From: CAIWTU01 sp035686205
GTDB lineage: Bacteria; Desulfobacterota; Desulfuromonadia; Geobacterales; Geobacteraceae
Assembly (NCBI GenBank): GCA_035686205.1
Contig: DASRZQ010000043.1
Coordinates: 13,642-77,641, forward strand
Direction: 5' to 3'
Length of the DNA stretch: 64,000 nt
A program made the position numbers and the translations under genes. Below are positions 8,742 through 17,779 of this stretch, piece after piece (within the stretch, counting starts at the first letter, position 1; each line of letters starts with the position of its first letter). The notes under the pieces are model-generated. The model did no database searches. It saw only the letters and a list, made by a program, of their open reading frames with translations, and had not been told where the DNA came from.

Positions 8742-9721
8742 GATTTGCGGACACTCAGCCCGAGGTCTTCGAGCATTTGCCGGTCGTGTTCGGGCGCCCT
8801 CCCGGTGGTGGTGAGGTAGTTTCCGATCATTGTCCCGCTCGCACCGGCAAAAAACATCAGTGACTGAAGGTCCCGAAGGTTTTTTTCACGGCCGCCGCAT
8901 ACCGATATCTGCTTGTCGGGAAGGACAAAACGAAACATGGCAATGATTCTCAGACAATCCATGGGCATCAGGAAGTCGGCTCCGGCAAGCCTTGTCCCCG
9001 GGACGGGGTTGAGAAAATTGATGGGTACCGAGTCCACGTCAAGCTCCCTGAGGGTGAGGGCGAACTCGACCCTCTGCCCGGCTGATTCGCCAAGACCGAA
9101 TATCCCGCCGCAACAGACTTCAAGTCCGGCCTTTTTGACTGCTTTGACGGTATTAACGTCATCTTCGTAATCGTGGGTGGTGCACACATTGGGAAAGAAG
9201 CTCCGGGCGGTTTCCAGGTTATGGTGATATTTTCTCATTCCGGACTTTTTGAGAGCCTCCGCCGTTTTGCGGCCTATAATGCCAAGAGAACAAGCCGGGC
9301 GGATATTCGTCCCGTTGGCAATCCTGGTGATCGCGGAGCAGATGCGCTCCAGTTCGGGACCCTCTTCAAGTGAAGCGCCGCTGGTAACAATGCCGAAGCA
9401 ACCGGAGCCCTCTTTTTCGGCGTTCCGGGCAGCGTTGACTATTTCCTCGGTGTCTACCAGCTGGTAGACCGGCGTATCGGTCCGGTGATGGACTGACTGG
9501 GCGCAGAATGCACAGTCTTCTCCGCAGAGTCCGGATTTTGCGTTTATTATGGAGCAGAGATGGACGCTGTTGCCGAAATAATGTCTCCTCAGCCTGTTTG
9601 CATGCGAAAGCAAATCAAAAGTATCGCAATCAGGGACCTTCAGGATTTCAAGCGCCTCATCGGCTGTTATGAAACCACCGTCAAGGACTCGATCGGCAAC
9701 GTCAGCAAATGAAAATTGCAT
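8738..9721 (-). CDS. bioB: Biotin synthase
   Basis: Radical SAM enzyme that inserts sulfur into dethiobiotin. The 327-residue protein carries the SAM iron-sulfur motif CxxxCxxC at C66, C70 and C73, within CGEDCAFC, and a YHHNLETA segment and the GGIFGLGES block typical of BioB. A GGAGGATAAC ribosome site precedes the ATG. First gene of the bio operon; a BirA-type operator and an overlapping promoter lie 40-75 bases upstream, so the operon is probably repressed when biotin is plentiful. Confidence 0.96.
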   Translation of the reverse strand: MQFSFADVADRVLDGGFITADEALEILKVPDCDTFDLLSHANRLRRHYFGNSVHLCSIINAKSGLCGEDCAFCAQSVHHRTDTPVYQLVDTEEIVNAARNAEKEGSGCFGIVTSGASLEEGPELERICSAITRIANGTNIRPACSLGIIGRKTAEALKKSGMRKYHHNLETARSFFPNVCTTHDYEDDVNTVKAVKKAGLEVCCGGIFGLGESAGQRVEFALTLRELDVDSVPINFLNPVPGTRLAGADFLMPMDCLRIIAMFRFVLPDKQISVCGGREKNLRDLQSLMFFAGASGTMIGNYLTTTGRAPEHDRQMLEDLGLSVRKS

Positions 9722-9740
9722 GTTATCCTCCGTGCATAAT

Positions 9741-9769
9741 CAAGTAGCATAGAGGTATTCAGTTGTCAA
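9741..9769 (-). promoter_or_regulatory. Promoter of bioBDA overlapping the BirA operator
   Basis: On the minus strand TTGACA and TACTTG are 17 bases apart with an extended TGC before the -10. The -35 lies inside the proximal operator half-site, so BirA binding would block RNA polymerase. The leader would be only about 13 bases long. Confidence 0.5.
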
Positions 9770-9795
9770 CCTGATATGCAGATGGAGGTTAACGA
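9763..9795. promoter_or_regulatory. BirA-type biotin operator
   Basis: TTGTCAACC and GGTTAACGA are separated by 15 bases, an almost perfect inverted pair fitting the known BirA pattern TTGTnAACC-N14-16-GGTTnACAA with one mismatch. It stands 42 bases before bioB. No birA gene is in the window. Confidence 0.85.
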
Positions 9796-10360
9796 TTCGG
9801 ACGAATAGTAAACTGAAACCATGAGCATAATGGCCTTCATTCAATTGGAATGCTCTGTTCCGGACTGGTTTGTCCGGATCACAATTGCGGCGAAATTCAC
9901 CGGAGGGAGTCGGCATGTAACTGTACTTGCGGCGGTTGACCGTGTTTTTCTGCTCGTTATGGTTTCATCCTTGCGGATTCAGGAGAATCATCATGAAGGT
10001 GTTGTTAATGCGATTCTTTCAGATACATGTTAATATACGCATATAAGGAATAAGCTAACGTATGGATTTGCATATTTTCAAAATTCAAATCATTTTTTCA
10101 AGGGGCAGAGAAATGCTAAACTCAAAAAATAATCTGAGTAATACTAATCTCCCGCAAAAAATATTCCTCCCCCTTCAAGGGGGAGGCGAGGTGGGGGATG
10201 GGATACTTTGATACCGAGATGCCCATCCCCACCCCGACCCTCCCCTTGAAGGGGAGAGAGTTTTGATGGAAGCGGGAAATTGATTCCAATCAGAAAAAAT
10301 GACGAGAACGTTTTCCGAAGGCTGAAAGGCTCTCCAGGATCCCACTGAGGAGGATTTAAC
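9796..10360. other. Intergenic stretch between bioB and clpX
   Basis: About 560 bases. An open frame at 9821-10033 has no ribosome site, family or codon pattern I can support. The only clear structure is the twin-hairpin repeat at 10165-10260. A clpX promoter must lie here, but I could not pick one with confidence. Confidence 0.5.
10165..10260. repeat. Twin-hairpin C-rich/G-rich repeat element, copy 1
   Basis: Two short perfect palindromes, CCTCCCCCTT/AAGGGGGAGG at 10166-10186 and CTCCCCTT/AAGGGGAG at 10240-10256, flank a longer inverted arm (GGTGGGGGATGGG against CCCATCCCCACC). The whole can fold as one long hairpin or two small ones. A related element lies at 43327-43420. Confidence 0.75.
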
Positions 10361-11617
10361 ATGAGTAATCTGAGCGAAATATCGAAAGGCCAGTCATGCG
10401 CCTTTTGCGGCAGAAGCCTGGATGAACTGGATCATCTCATTGCCGGCGCGATGGCTTATATTTGCGAAGACTGCGTCGGTGTCTGCAATGATATAATCGC
10501 GGAAAGAAAAAGGCACGGTGTTCCGGCCCATAAACACGGATTCGGAATGAGCCTGCCTACACCCCTGGAAATCATGAACGTGCTGGATGAATATGTCATC
10601 GGCCAGGAGCATGCCAAGAAGGTCCTTTCCGTTGCGGTTTACAACCATTACCGCAGGATCGAGGCAGCGGGCGAACCGGGCGACATTGAAATACAGAAGA
10701 GCAACGTGCTTCTGATCGGACCGACCGGATCGGGAAAGACTTTGCTGGCGCAGACACTTGCGCGAATTCTGAAGGTCCCGTTCACTATCGTTGACGCGAC
10801 CAAGCTGACGGAGGCGGGTTATGTTGGCGAAGATGTCGAAAACATCGTCCTGAGCCTTTTACAGGCCTGCGAATTCGATGTGGCAAAGGCGCAGAGGGGA
10901 ATTATCTACCTGGACGAAGTTGATAAAATTTCGCGGAAATCCGATTCGGCTTCCATCGCCAGAGACGTTTCGGGGGAGGGCGTGCAGCAGGCGCTTCTGA
11001 AAATCATGGAGGGGACGGTTGTCAATGTGCCTCCCAAAGGCGGCAGAAAACATCCCGAGCAGGAGTTCATCAAGGTTGACACCACAAACATCCTTTTTAT
11101 TTGCGGCGGTGCGTTCGCGGGGCTTGAACACATCGTCAAGAGGCGGCTTAAGGCATCGACCGTCGGTTTCAATGTATCTTCGACCGGAGATGATGTGGAG
11201 GAATTCATCGAGGAAATATCCACGTCCGACCTGCTGCGCTTCGGCCTGATTCCGGAATTCATAGGCAGGCTTCCGATCATGGCGGTTTTGAGTCAACTCG
11301 ATGAGGAAGCACTGGTCAGGATACTCAAGGAACCGAAAAACGCGCTTGTGAAACAATACCAGAGGCTGTTTTCCCTGGAGGGGGTCAATCTGCATTTTAC
11401 CGACGGGGCATTGACTGCGATTGCGCGCGAAGCATTGAAACGGAATACGGGCGCAAGGGGTCTGAGAACTCTCGTTGAAAAATCGATGCTGGACCTGATG
11501 TTCGAGATACCATCCAAAAAGCTGACAGGAGAGGTTACGATTGACGAAGACGTTATCTACGGCAGAACAATCCCGAAGGTGATTTCTCCAGAAAATGAAA
11601 AGTTGGCGGCGCACTGA
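10361..11617 (+). CDS. clpX: ATP-dependent Clp protease ATP-binding subunit ClpX
   Basis: AAA+ unfoldase that feeds substrates to ClpP. The 418-residue protein has an N-terminal four-cysteine zinc domain (C13, C16, C35, C38), Walker A GPTGSGKT, pore-loop GYVGEDV, Walker B IIYLDEVDKI and the sensor-2 region near GARGLR, all in the usual order and length. An AGGAGG ribosome site precedes the ATG. Neither clpP nor lon is beside it, unlike the frequent tig-clpP-clpX arrangement, so clpP is elsewhere. A palindromic repeat lies 100 bases upstream. Confidence 0.97.
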   Translation: MSNLSEISKGQSCAFCGRSLDELDHLIAGAMAYICEDCVGVCNDIIAERKRHGVPAHKHGFGMSLPTPLEIMNVLDEYVIGQEHAKKVLSVAVYNHYRRIEAAGEPGDIEIQKSNVLLIGPTGSGKTLLAQTLARILKVPFTIVDATKLTEAGYVGEDVENIVLSLLQACEFDVAKAQRGIIYLDEVDKISRKSDSASIARDVSGEGVQQALLKIMEGTVVNVPPKGGRKHPEQEFIKVDTTNILFICGGAFAGLEHIVKRRLKASTVGFNVSSTGDDVEEFIEEISTSDLLRFGLIPEFIGRLPIMAVLSQLDEEALVRILKEPKNALVKQYQRLFSLEGVNLHFTDGALTAIAREALKRNTGARGLRTLVEKSMLDLMFEIPSKKLTGEVTIDEDVIYGRTIPKVISPENEKLAAH

Positions 11618-11753
11618 CTTAAGGTTCAAAAAATCCGTGAAAAGAGCGATATTTTAATTAGCAATGCGTTTCCATGAATGAAAAAACCGTGCAGCCGGAA
11701 AAGCGTGTGTGGTACAATTCGGCAAAAACCTGTGCAATTCGAAAGGCCGATAC

Positions 11754-12695
11754 ATGAATTTGCCGAAACGGGAAGAAATACTCAAAGTCATCGATAATCT
11801 CACGTCGAGGTACCTTCAAGGCAAGGTGAAGGCCATACGTTTGTCGATGATCGCACTGCTGTCCGGAGGACATATCCTTCTGGAGGATATTCCGGGTCTG
11901 GGAAAAACCACGCTGGCTCTTGCCCTTTCCGGCGCGCTGGGGCTGTCTTTCGGGAGGATCCAGTGCACAAGCGATCTTATGCCGTCTGATATTACGGGTC
12001 TTTCAATTTTCAACAGGGAAGAAAACGCTTTTAAATTCATTAAAGGGCCGATATTCAATAATATCGTCCTGGTGGACGAGATAAACCGGGCCATGCCGAA
12101 GACGCAGAGCGCACTGCTGGAGGCAATGGAGGAAAGAAAAGTAACCGTAGACGGCGCTACATATGCTCTTCCTGATCCTTTTCTCGTCATTGCCACCCAG
12201 AACCCCATGGAACAGGTGGGAACGTATCCTTTGCCCGAATCCCAGATGGATAGGTTTCTTATCCGGACGGGGGTGGGGTATCCGCCGGAGGGCATAGAAA
12301 AGGCGATAATTAAAGGCGGGAGCATTCGGGATGAAATAAGGAACATGCGGGTGCTTCTTGCCCGTGACGATATCCTTGATGCGGGGAAGTTCGTGAAAAA
12401 CGGGATATATTTTTCCGACAAGGTCATCGATTATATCTATCAACTGGTGCGTGAATCCCGAAACCACCCCCTGACACTGTCGGGAATTTCCACAAGGGGC
12501 GGAATCAACCTGGCCGACGCGGCAAGGGCCCATGCATACCTAGACGGCAGAGATTACGTTATCCCGGAGGACGTGAAGGAGATTTCAGTGGCAGTCGGCG
12601 CACACCGTCTGGTGTTGAAGCTCGAAAACGGGGAATTGGACAAGGAGGAAATATTAAAGTCCATATTGCAAAAAATCCCGGTTCCCATGGTTTAA
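11754..12695 (+). CDS. MoxR-family AAA+ ATPase
   Basis: A 313-residue AAA+ ATPase of the MoxR/RavA class, thought to act as a chaperone for partners encoded next to it. Walker A is EDIPGLGKTT and Walker B LVDEINRAMPK; sensor and arginine-finger segments such as QNPMEQVGTYPLPE follow. I chose the ATG at 11754, behind GAAAGGCC, over an in-frame upstream one at 11709. It heads a moxR-DUF58-transglutaminase operon, a widespread set lacking here any von Willebrand-factor gene. Client proteins are not known. Confidence 0.9.
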   Translation: MNLPKREEILKVIDNLTSRYLQGKVKAIRLSMIALLSGGHILLEDIPGLGKTTLALALSGALGLSFGRIQCTSDLMPSDITGLSIFNREENAFKFIKGPIFNNIVLVDEINRAMPKTQSALLEAMEERKVTVDGATYALPDPFLVIATQNPMEQVGTYPLPESQMDRFLIRTGVGYPPEGIEKAIIKGGSIRDEIRNMRVLLARDDILDAGKFVKNGIYFSDKVIDYIYQLVRESRNHPLTLSGISTRGGINLADAARAHAYLDGRDYVIPEDVKEISVAVGAHRLVLKLENGELDKEEILKSILQKIPVPMV

Positions 12696-13558
12696 AATTA
12701 ACGAAGGCCGGGACGCTGTACATTGTCCTTACGCTTTTCATCGGTTTTGCGGCGGTCAATACGGGAAACAACCTGCTGTTTCTGGTTGTCTCAGCGCTTC
12801 TCGGTTTCATGGCGGTGTCCGGAATTTTCGGATGGTTGAACATCAAGGGGAACGAACCGCATATCGAGCTTCCTGACGAGATATACAGCGGACTTGACAC
12901 ACTGGTTACCATACGTGTTGAAAACCGCAAAAACGTTATGCCGTCATTTCTGATCAAGGTGAGGGTATTTGATGCAGATTGCGATTTTACCATGATATCG
13001 CGGAAGGCCGGCGAGACGTGTTCGATGCTGTGCCGCTTCCGGGGCAGGGGGCGGCAGGCTCCCGGTGAATTGCGGATTGAGTCCCGTTTTCCGATAAATT
13101 TCTTTGTGAGAAGCAAAAAATATTACCTGGACGGGAATTTGGTAGTATTTCCCGCGCCTGTTGCCTGCTCGATGTCAGCCGTTCCGGATGACAAAGGGAT
13201 GCATGGCGTGGCGAATGCCCGCGCGAAGGGGGTGGACGGCGATTTGCTGAGAATAATCGATTATACCGGAAACGAGCCGCTCAAGCTTGTCCACTGGCGC
13301 ATTTCGGCCAAATATGAAGATTTAAAGGTCAAGGAGATGTCGACCGGCTTGAACCAGCCTCTCATAATTGATGTCGACGATCTTCCCGGCGGTGATCTGG
13401 AAAAGGCGCTTTCATGCGGCGCTTTTCTGGTGAACATGTTTATACGCAGGAACCGGCCGGTGGGACTGAAAGCTGGCCGGACACTAGTCAGACCGGACAT
13501 GTCAAGGACCCACAGACTGGCGCTACTGACCGAGCTGGCTTTATATGGTAAAAATTAA
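12653..13558 (+). CDS. DUF58 domain protein, probable ATT start
   Basis: A membrane-anchored DUF58 protein of about 301 residues, partner of the MoxR ATPase. The open frame extends well upstream of its first ATG (12809): translating it gives KLTKAGTLYIVL, an N-terminal membrane helix and NTGNNLLFLVV, which is the family's normal start and is lost if 12809 is used. No ATG, GTG or TTG is available in that frame. AAGGAGG at 12642-12648 points to ATT at 12653, inside the end of moxR. The conserved DUF58 region DLLRIIDYTGNEPLKLVHWR lies in the C-terminal half. Exact start is uncertain; coding extent is not. Confidence 0.8.
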   Translation: MKVHIAKNPGSHGLKLTKAGTLYIVLTLFIGFAAVNTGNNLLFLVVSALLGFMAVSGIFGWLNIKGNEPHIELPDEIYSGLDTLVTIRVENRKNVMPSFLIKVRVFDADCDFTMISRKAGETCSMLCRFRGRGRQAPGELRIESRFPINFFVRSKKYYLDGNLVVFPAPVACSMSAVPDDKGMHGVANARAKGVDGDLLRIIDYTGNEPLKLVHWRISAKYEDLKVKEMSTGLNQPLIIDVDDLPGGDLEKALSCGAFLVNMFIRRNRPVGLKAGRTLVRPDMSRTHRLALLTELALYGKN

Positions 13559-15446
13559 GTCTGTCTATACAATCCTGATATACTGCATAAGCCTGCTCGG
13601 AGCGATCCCGGTCATCCTCCACGTGGATGCTCTCGCTCGTTTTCTGTTTGTCCCGGCTTTCGGCGCCGGCATTTTTTTTGACATCAAAAACCGGTACCAC
13701 GTCAAAAATTCATATCTGACTATTATATCCGTTTTGTTTTTTCTCTATTTTTCCTTCGGCTTCAGCGGCTCGAACATTGTAGTTCCTGCACTGAACATTC
13801 TTCTGATGCTGCTTTCGGCAAGACTCCTGGGCGACAAAAGCGAGCGGAACTGCCTGCAGATCGTGGTCTTGTCGCTTTTCGCCCTGGCTGGCTCTTCGCT
13901 TCTCGACCTGAGCATGACTTTTCTCTTTTACCTTGTGTTTTTCATGATATTCATAGCCGTTTTCCTGGTGATTACTTCATTCGGGGCATCGGATTCGGAA
14001 CAAGCGGTTTCCTCGCAGGTATTGAAGAAGCTGCTCGCGGTTGCCGTGGCCATGCCGGCATTGGCTTTCCCGCTGATGATAATATTCTTCGTTGTGATAC
14101 CGAGAACCGAGTACCCTATCTGGAATTTTATGAACAGTTCGGACCGGAAAACTGCCGGTTTCAGCGAAAGCATGGAACCGGGATCATCCGCGAGCGTGGA
14201 TGTGGTGAAGAAAGTCGTGTTCAGGGCGGAGAGCCCGAAACTTGCCGATAAAAACCTGTACTGGCGCGGAATTGTAATGAACTCCATCCAGGGCAACAAA
14301 TGGGTCAGGTCCGGGATGGAACCGAAAGAAAACGACTTTGCGGCGAAGGGCGAAGTGGTGCAGCAGACGATTTATCCCGAGCCGGGCATGGACCGATATG
14401 TAATTGCCCTGAATGTGCCTGTGGGAATCAGCGGGGTAAAAACCGAAAAAAAGAGTGATTGCGTCTTTGTAGGGAAAGATTTGCGACAGGAGCGGCTGAA
14501 ATATATTTCCACATCGGTCCTGACGGGCACTATCAAAGTGCGTGAAGGGATAGACAGGACGTACTATCTGCGTATCCCCCCACAAGTGTCTTCGAGGGCG
14601 ATTTCGCTTGCCGGCAAGATATCAGGAAAAGGCGGAACTGATGCGGAAAAATTGCAGCTTCTGGAAAAGTATTTCATTACCGGGAATTTTTCATATTCAA
14701 CAAAAAATCTGCGCGTAGCAGAAGACCCGGTTGATGCTTTCCTTTTTTCGGAAAAGTCAGGGAATTGTGAATTTTTCGCGCACTCATTCGCGGTTCTTTT
14801 GCGGCTGATGGGCATTCCATCACGTCTGGTGGGCGGCTACTACGGTGGAGAATACAATAATATCGGCGGTTATTACCTCGTTACCGAAGATATGGCGCAC
14901 GTATGGGTAGAAGCTTTCATCGATGGCACGGGATGGGTGACAGTCGATCCAACCGCATTTTCCTCTAATTTTGCATCCAAAGAAAAGCATTCCGGTAAGA
15001 GTGTTTTTTGGGACATCCGGCTCATAATTGATTCGATGGGTTATTACTGGAACAGGGCGGTAATCAGCTATGATCTGGATAAGCAGTTCCGGTTGCTGAG
15101 AATAACCAATGATGAGGTTAAAAAAATCAATCTCAAATTGAGTATGAAAAATCTCTCAATTTTTTCGATTCCGGTTTTGTTATTCATTTTATATTTAACC
15201 ATAAGGAAAAAATACCGATATCTTTCAAAAGAGGAAAAAGTCCTGCGAAATTTCCTGGGAAAAGTCAGGAAAAAATATCCTGACGTGCCTGTCGCGCCCG
15301 GAACCGGGCTCCAGGAAATTGTTAAAATAATTGATAAAGATGCGGTCCGCCAGTTTGCCGACCTGTATTGCGGTATTGTGTATCGTGACCGGAAAATGAG
15401 CGGGGAAGAATATCAACAATTGCTCAAACTCGCGGAGAAGGTATAA
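13545..15446 (+). CDS. TgpA-like membrane transglutaminase
   Basis: A 633-residue membrane protein with several N-terminal helices (about residues 5-180), a periplasmic transglutaminase core and a single C-terminal helix near 545-565 followed by a cytoplasmic tail. The catalytic triad is visible: C408 in GNCEFF, H452 in AHVWVEAF and D468 in TVDPT. Related TgpA proteins act in the periplasm, possibly on the cell envelope; the substrate is unknown. The start overlaps the DUF58 gene by 14 bases, so the three genes are coupled. Confidence 0.88.
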   Translation: MVKIKSVYTILIYCISLLGAIPVILHVDALARFLFVPAFGAGIFFDIKNRYHVKNSYLTIISVLFFLYFSFGFSGSNIVVPALNILLMLLSARLLGDKSERNCLQIVVLSLFALAGSSLLDLSMTFLFYLVFFMIFIAVFLVITSFGASDSEQAVSSQVLKKLLAVAVAMPALAFPLMIIFFVVIPRTEYPIWNFMNSSDRKTAGFSESMEPGSSASVDVVKKVVFRAESPKLADKNLYWRGIVMNSIQGNKWVRSGMEPKENDFAAKGEVVQQTIYPEPGMDRYVIALNVPVGISGVKTEKKSDCVFVGKDLRQERLKYISTSVLTGTIKVREGIDRTYYLRIPPQVSSRAISLAGKISGKGGTDAEKLQLLEKYFITGNFSYSTKNLRVAEDPVDAFLFSEKSGNCEFFAHSFAVLLRLMGIPSRLVGGYYGGEYNNIGGYYLVTEDMAHVWVEAFIDGTGWVTVDPTAFSSNFASKEKHSGKSVFWDIRLIIDSMGYYWNRAVISYDLDKQFRLLRITNDEVKKINLKLSMKNLSIFSIPVLLFILYLTIRKKYRYLSKEEKVLRNFLGKVRKKYPDVPVAPGTGLQEIVKIIDKDAVRQFADLYCGIVYRDRKMSGEEYQQLLKLAEKV

Positions 15447-15560
15447 TTTATCCGGCATATCCAATAATAAAGCATATTTTTGTGAGATGTTTTAATTAGT
15501 CTTTGTTTTATTGATGCGGTTTTTGCATTTGTGAATTATTTTTCCAGTAAAATCGCACCG

Positions 15561-15589
15561 TTGACTTGGCCACTTAATAGTGATAAAAA
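15561..15589 (+). promoter_or_regulatory. Possible sigma-70 promoter before the TPR gene
   Basis: TTGACT and TAAAAA are 17 bases apart in an AT-rich gap, 80 bases before the TTG start at 15670. The -10 is weak; a second TTGACA lies at about 15632. Confidence 0.35.
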
Positions 15590-15669
15590 GAAAAGGGCAA
15601 AAACTCTCCGATTTGCCTGGTATTGACAGGGTGTTTAATTAAATCAAAAATATTTTTAAAAGGTGTACC

Positions 15670-17769
15670 TTGGCATCCCAAAAAGAAAAACATCTGAACA
15701 GCGCGCAAAAGTGGATACAGAAAGGGTTGTTGGACAGGGCCATCAAGGATTATGAACAAATTGTGGCCATGGACCCGAAAGATGTCCGGCATCGGCAGAA
15801 ACTGGCGGAACTCCTGGCCAGATGTAACCGCAACGATGAGGCGGTCAAGGAATATGAGACCATCGCCAGGTTCTATGAGGACAACGGATTCAACCTGAAA
15901 GCCATTGCGGTTTACAAACAGATTCAGAAACTTGACAGTCGGAATATAGATATCTCACTTACCCTAGCTGCCCTGAATGAAAAGCAGGGACTGATCGGCA
16001 ATGCGCTTTCCGAGTATAAATGCGTTTTTGATTTTTATGAAAACCAGGGGAATACGGCGGAAGCATGTAAGATTCTGGAAAAAATGCATGCCGCTGATCC
16101 CGAAAATATTGATATACGGCTTAAACTGGCTGAAACCCGTATGAAGGCCGGACATCCCGATGAAGCATATCAGGAGTACACGCGCGCAGCCCTGTTGATT
16201 AAAAACAGCGGGAACGAAGCGGCTTTCGACAAGGTTTGCAACAGGATCCAGACCCTTTTCCCGGATAAGAACGAATTTGTTCTCGATCTTCTTGAAGAGC
16301 AGATAAAGAACGGGATGGTTGCAAATGTTATCCCAAAGCTTAAGCAAATGCTTGATGATAACGAAGAAAACCATAAAGTTCTGTCTCTTTATGCGGAAGC
16401 CTGCAAAAAGAACAACGACGCACCGGGCAGGAAACTCGCTTGTGAAAAACTGCTGCACTTTTTTCCCGATGACGCGGCAGCGAAGGAAGGATTGGTCGAA
16501 TGCGCCGTTGAAGATGGCGACCTGGAAGAAAGCCTGAAAATTATCGACCTTTATGCCTCCGACCTGATTGCCGCCGGGCTGTACGGTTCCCTTGAGAAGT
16601 CTTATACGGATTTGCAGAGCCAGGCGCCATACGATACAAGGATTCTTGAAGGTTTGAAAAAACTATACGAGGCAACCGGTGATCATGCAAAGCTGGCGGA
16701 TGCCAGGGTGAGTCTGAAAATCTTGTCCGGCGATGGTTCGGAGCAGGATTCCGGGACAACCGGGGATGCCGGTGACCACGTTGAAGATGCCTCATCAGCT
16801 GTTGATGTTTCCGCCGGTATGGAAATGGATTTCCCATGGGATGAAGGATTGGATTTGTCAGTCTCTCCCGATGAACCTGAGGACACATCGCAAGGGTACG
16901 CGCTGGATATTGAGGATGCGGAGATTTCCCATGATTTCACGGAAACGGGTTTGGCATGTCCGAGCACGGGAAGCAGCGAGCTTACCGAACAGGATTTTGC
17001 CGCCAAAAGACTTGAGGAAGAACCGGCAAAACCGGACCAGGTTTCGGATTCATTGAATCTAGAGCTGGATGAATCCCTTTTTGAAGTTGAATTCGAGGAA
17101 CCCGAAGAGACTGAAGAAGCGAAAGAAGTTGCTGAACTGGAACCGGTTCTGGAAGTCGAGGAGAGCGAGCAGGTCGGGGATTGGCTGTCCATGGATCTTT
17201 CGCTGGAAACCGACGTTGAAGAGAGCAGGGGTGAAATGCATGAAACGCAATCGGTCGAAAGCGAGATACCGGTTGCAGAAGAAATCGTACGGGAAAGCGA
17301 CTTCGGCGGACATGAAATCGAATTGGAAGAGCCGTTCGACAAGGATGACGCAGAAACACGATTCAATCTCGGCATAGCGTACAAGGAAATGGGTTTATAC
17401 GACGAGGCAATGAAAGAATTCACCGCCGCCTCGGCCAATCCGCTGAGGACAGTTGATTGTCTTATCCTGCAGGGTATTTGCCTGAAAGAGATGGGAAACA
17501 TACAGCAGGCGGAAGAAGTCCTTACAGACGGAATAGACATCTTCAAAAAGGCGCCCGAGAAGTCGCTGAACCTCAAATATGAACTTGGGCTTCTTTACGA
17601 GGATTCGGGTCGCAAAGAAGACGCGTTGCGCGTTTTCCGCGAAGTTTTCACGGAGGATCCCGGTTTTCGCGAAACTGCCGGAAAAATTGCCAGACTGCAC
17701 GGTTCCGGTGATCTTCCGGATTTTTCGGACATCGACGATGTCGAATTCAATCTTGAAAGCGTAAAGTAA
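15670..17769 (+). CDS. Large TPR-repeat protein with acidic linker
   Basis: A 699-residue, probably cytoplasmic protein with no signal peptide. Residues 1-350 are a tandem array of TPR units (for example the LLDRAIKDYEQIVAMDP and NLKAIAVYKQIQKLD units). Residues 360-550 are a very acidic, low-complexity segment rich in Glu, Asp, Ser. A second TPR block starts near 555 (FNLGIAYKEMGLYDEAMKEF). Similar architecture occurs in scaffold proteins of deltaproteobacteria, but I cannot name it. TTG is used as start behind AAAAGG. It is followed within ten bases by a HIT gene. Confidence 0.8.
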   Translation: MASQKEKHLNSAQKWIQKGLLDRAIKDYEQIVAMDPKDVRHRQKLAELLARCNRNDEAVKEYETIARFYEDNGFNLKAIAVYKQIQKLDSRNIDISLTLAALNEKQGLIGNALSEYKCVFDFYENQGNTAEACKILEKMHAADPENIDIRLKLAETRMKAGHPDEAYQEYTRAALLIKNSGNEAAFDKVCNRIQTLFPDKNEFVLDLLEEQIKNGMVANVIPKLKQMLDDNEENHKVLSLYAEACKKNNDAPGRKLACEKLLHFFPDDAAAKEGLVECAVEDGDLEESLKIIDLYASDLIAAGLYGSLEKSYTDLQSQAPYDTRILEGLKKLYEATGDHAKLADARVSLKILSGDGSEQDSGTTGDAGDHVEDASSAVDVSAGMEMDFPWDEGLDLSVSPDEPEDTSQGYALDIEDAEISHDFTETGLACPSTGSSELTEQDFAAKRLEEEPAKPDQVSDSLNLELDESLFEVEFEEPEETEEAKEVAELEPVLEVEESEQVGDWLSMDLSLETDVEESRGEMHETQSVESEIPVAEEIVRESDFGGHEIELEEPFDKDDAETRFNLGIAYKEMGLYDEAMKEFTAASANPLRTVDCLILQGICLKEMGNIQQAEEVLTDGIDIFKKAPEKSLNLKYELGLLYEDSGRKEDALRVFREVFTEDPGFRETAGKIARLHGSGDLPDFSDIDDVEFNLESVK

Positions 17770-17779
17770 GAAGGTCTGT

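Noticed and set aside
9821..10033. 70-residue plus-strand frame between bioB and clpX
   Set aside because: No ribosome site, no family, and composition of intergenic DNA.
16683..17576. 297-residue minus-strand frame rich in Ser
   Set aside because: Shadow of the acidic linker of the TPR gene; Glu/Asp-rich coding gives Ser-rich antisense.
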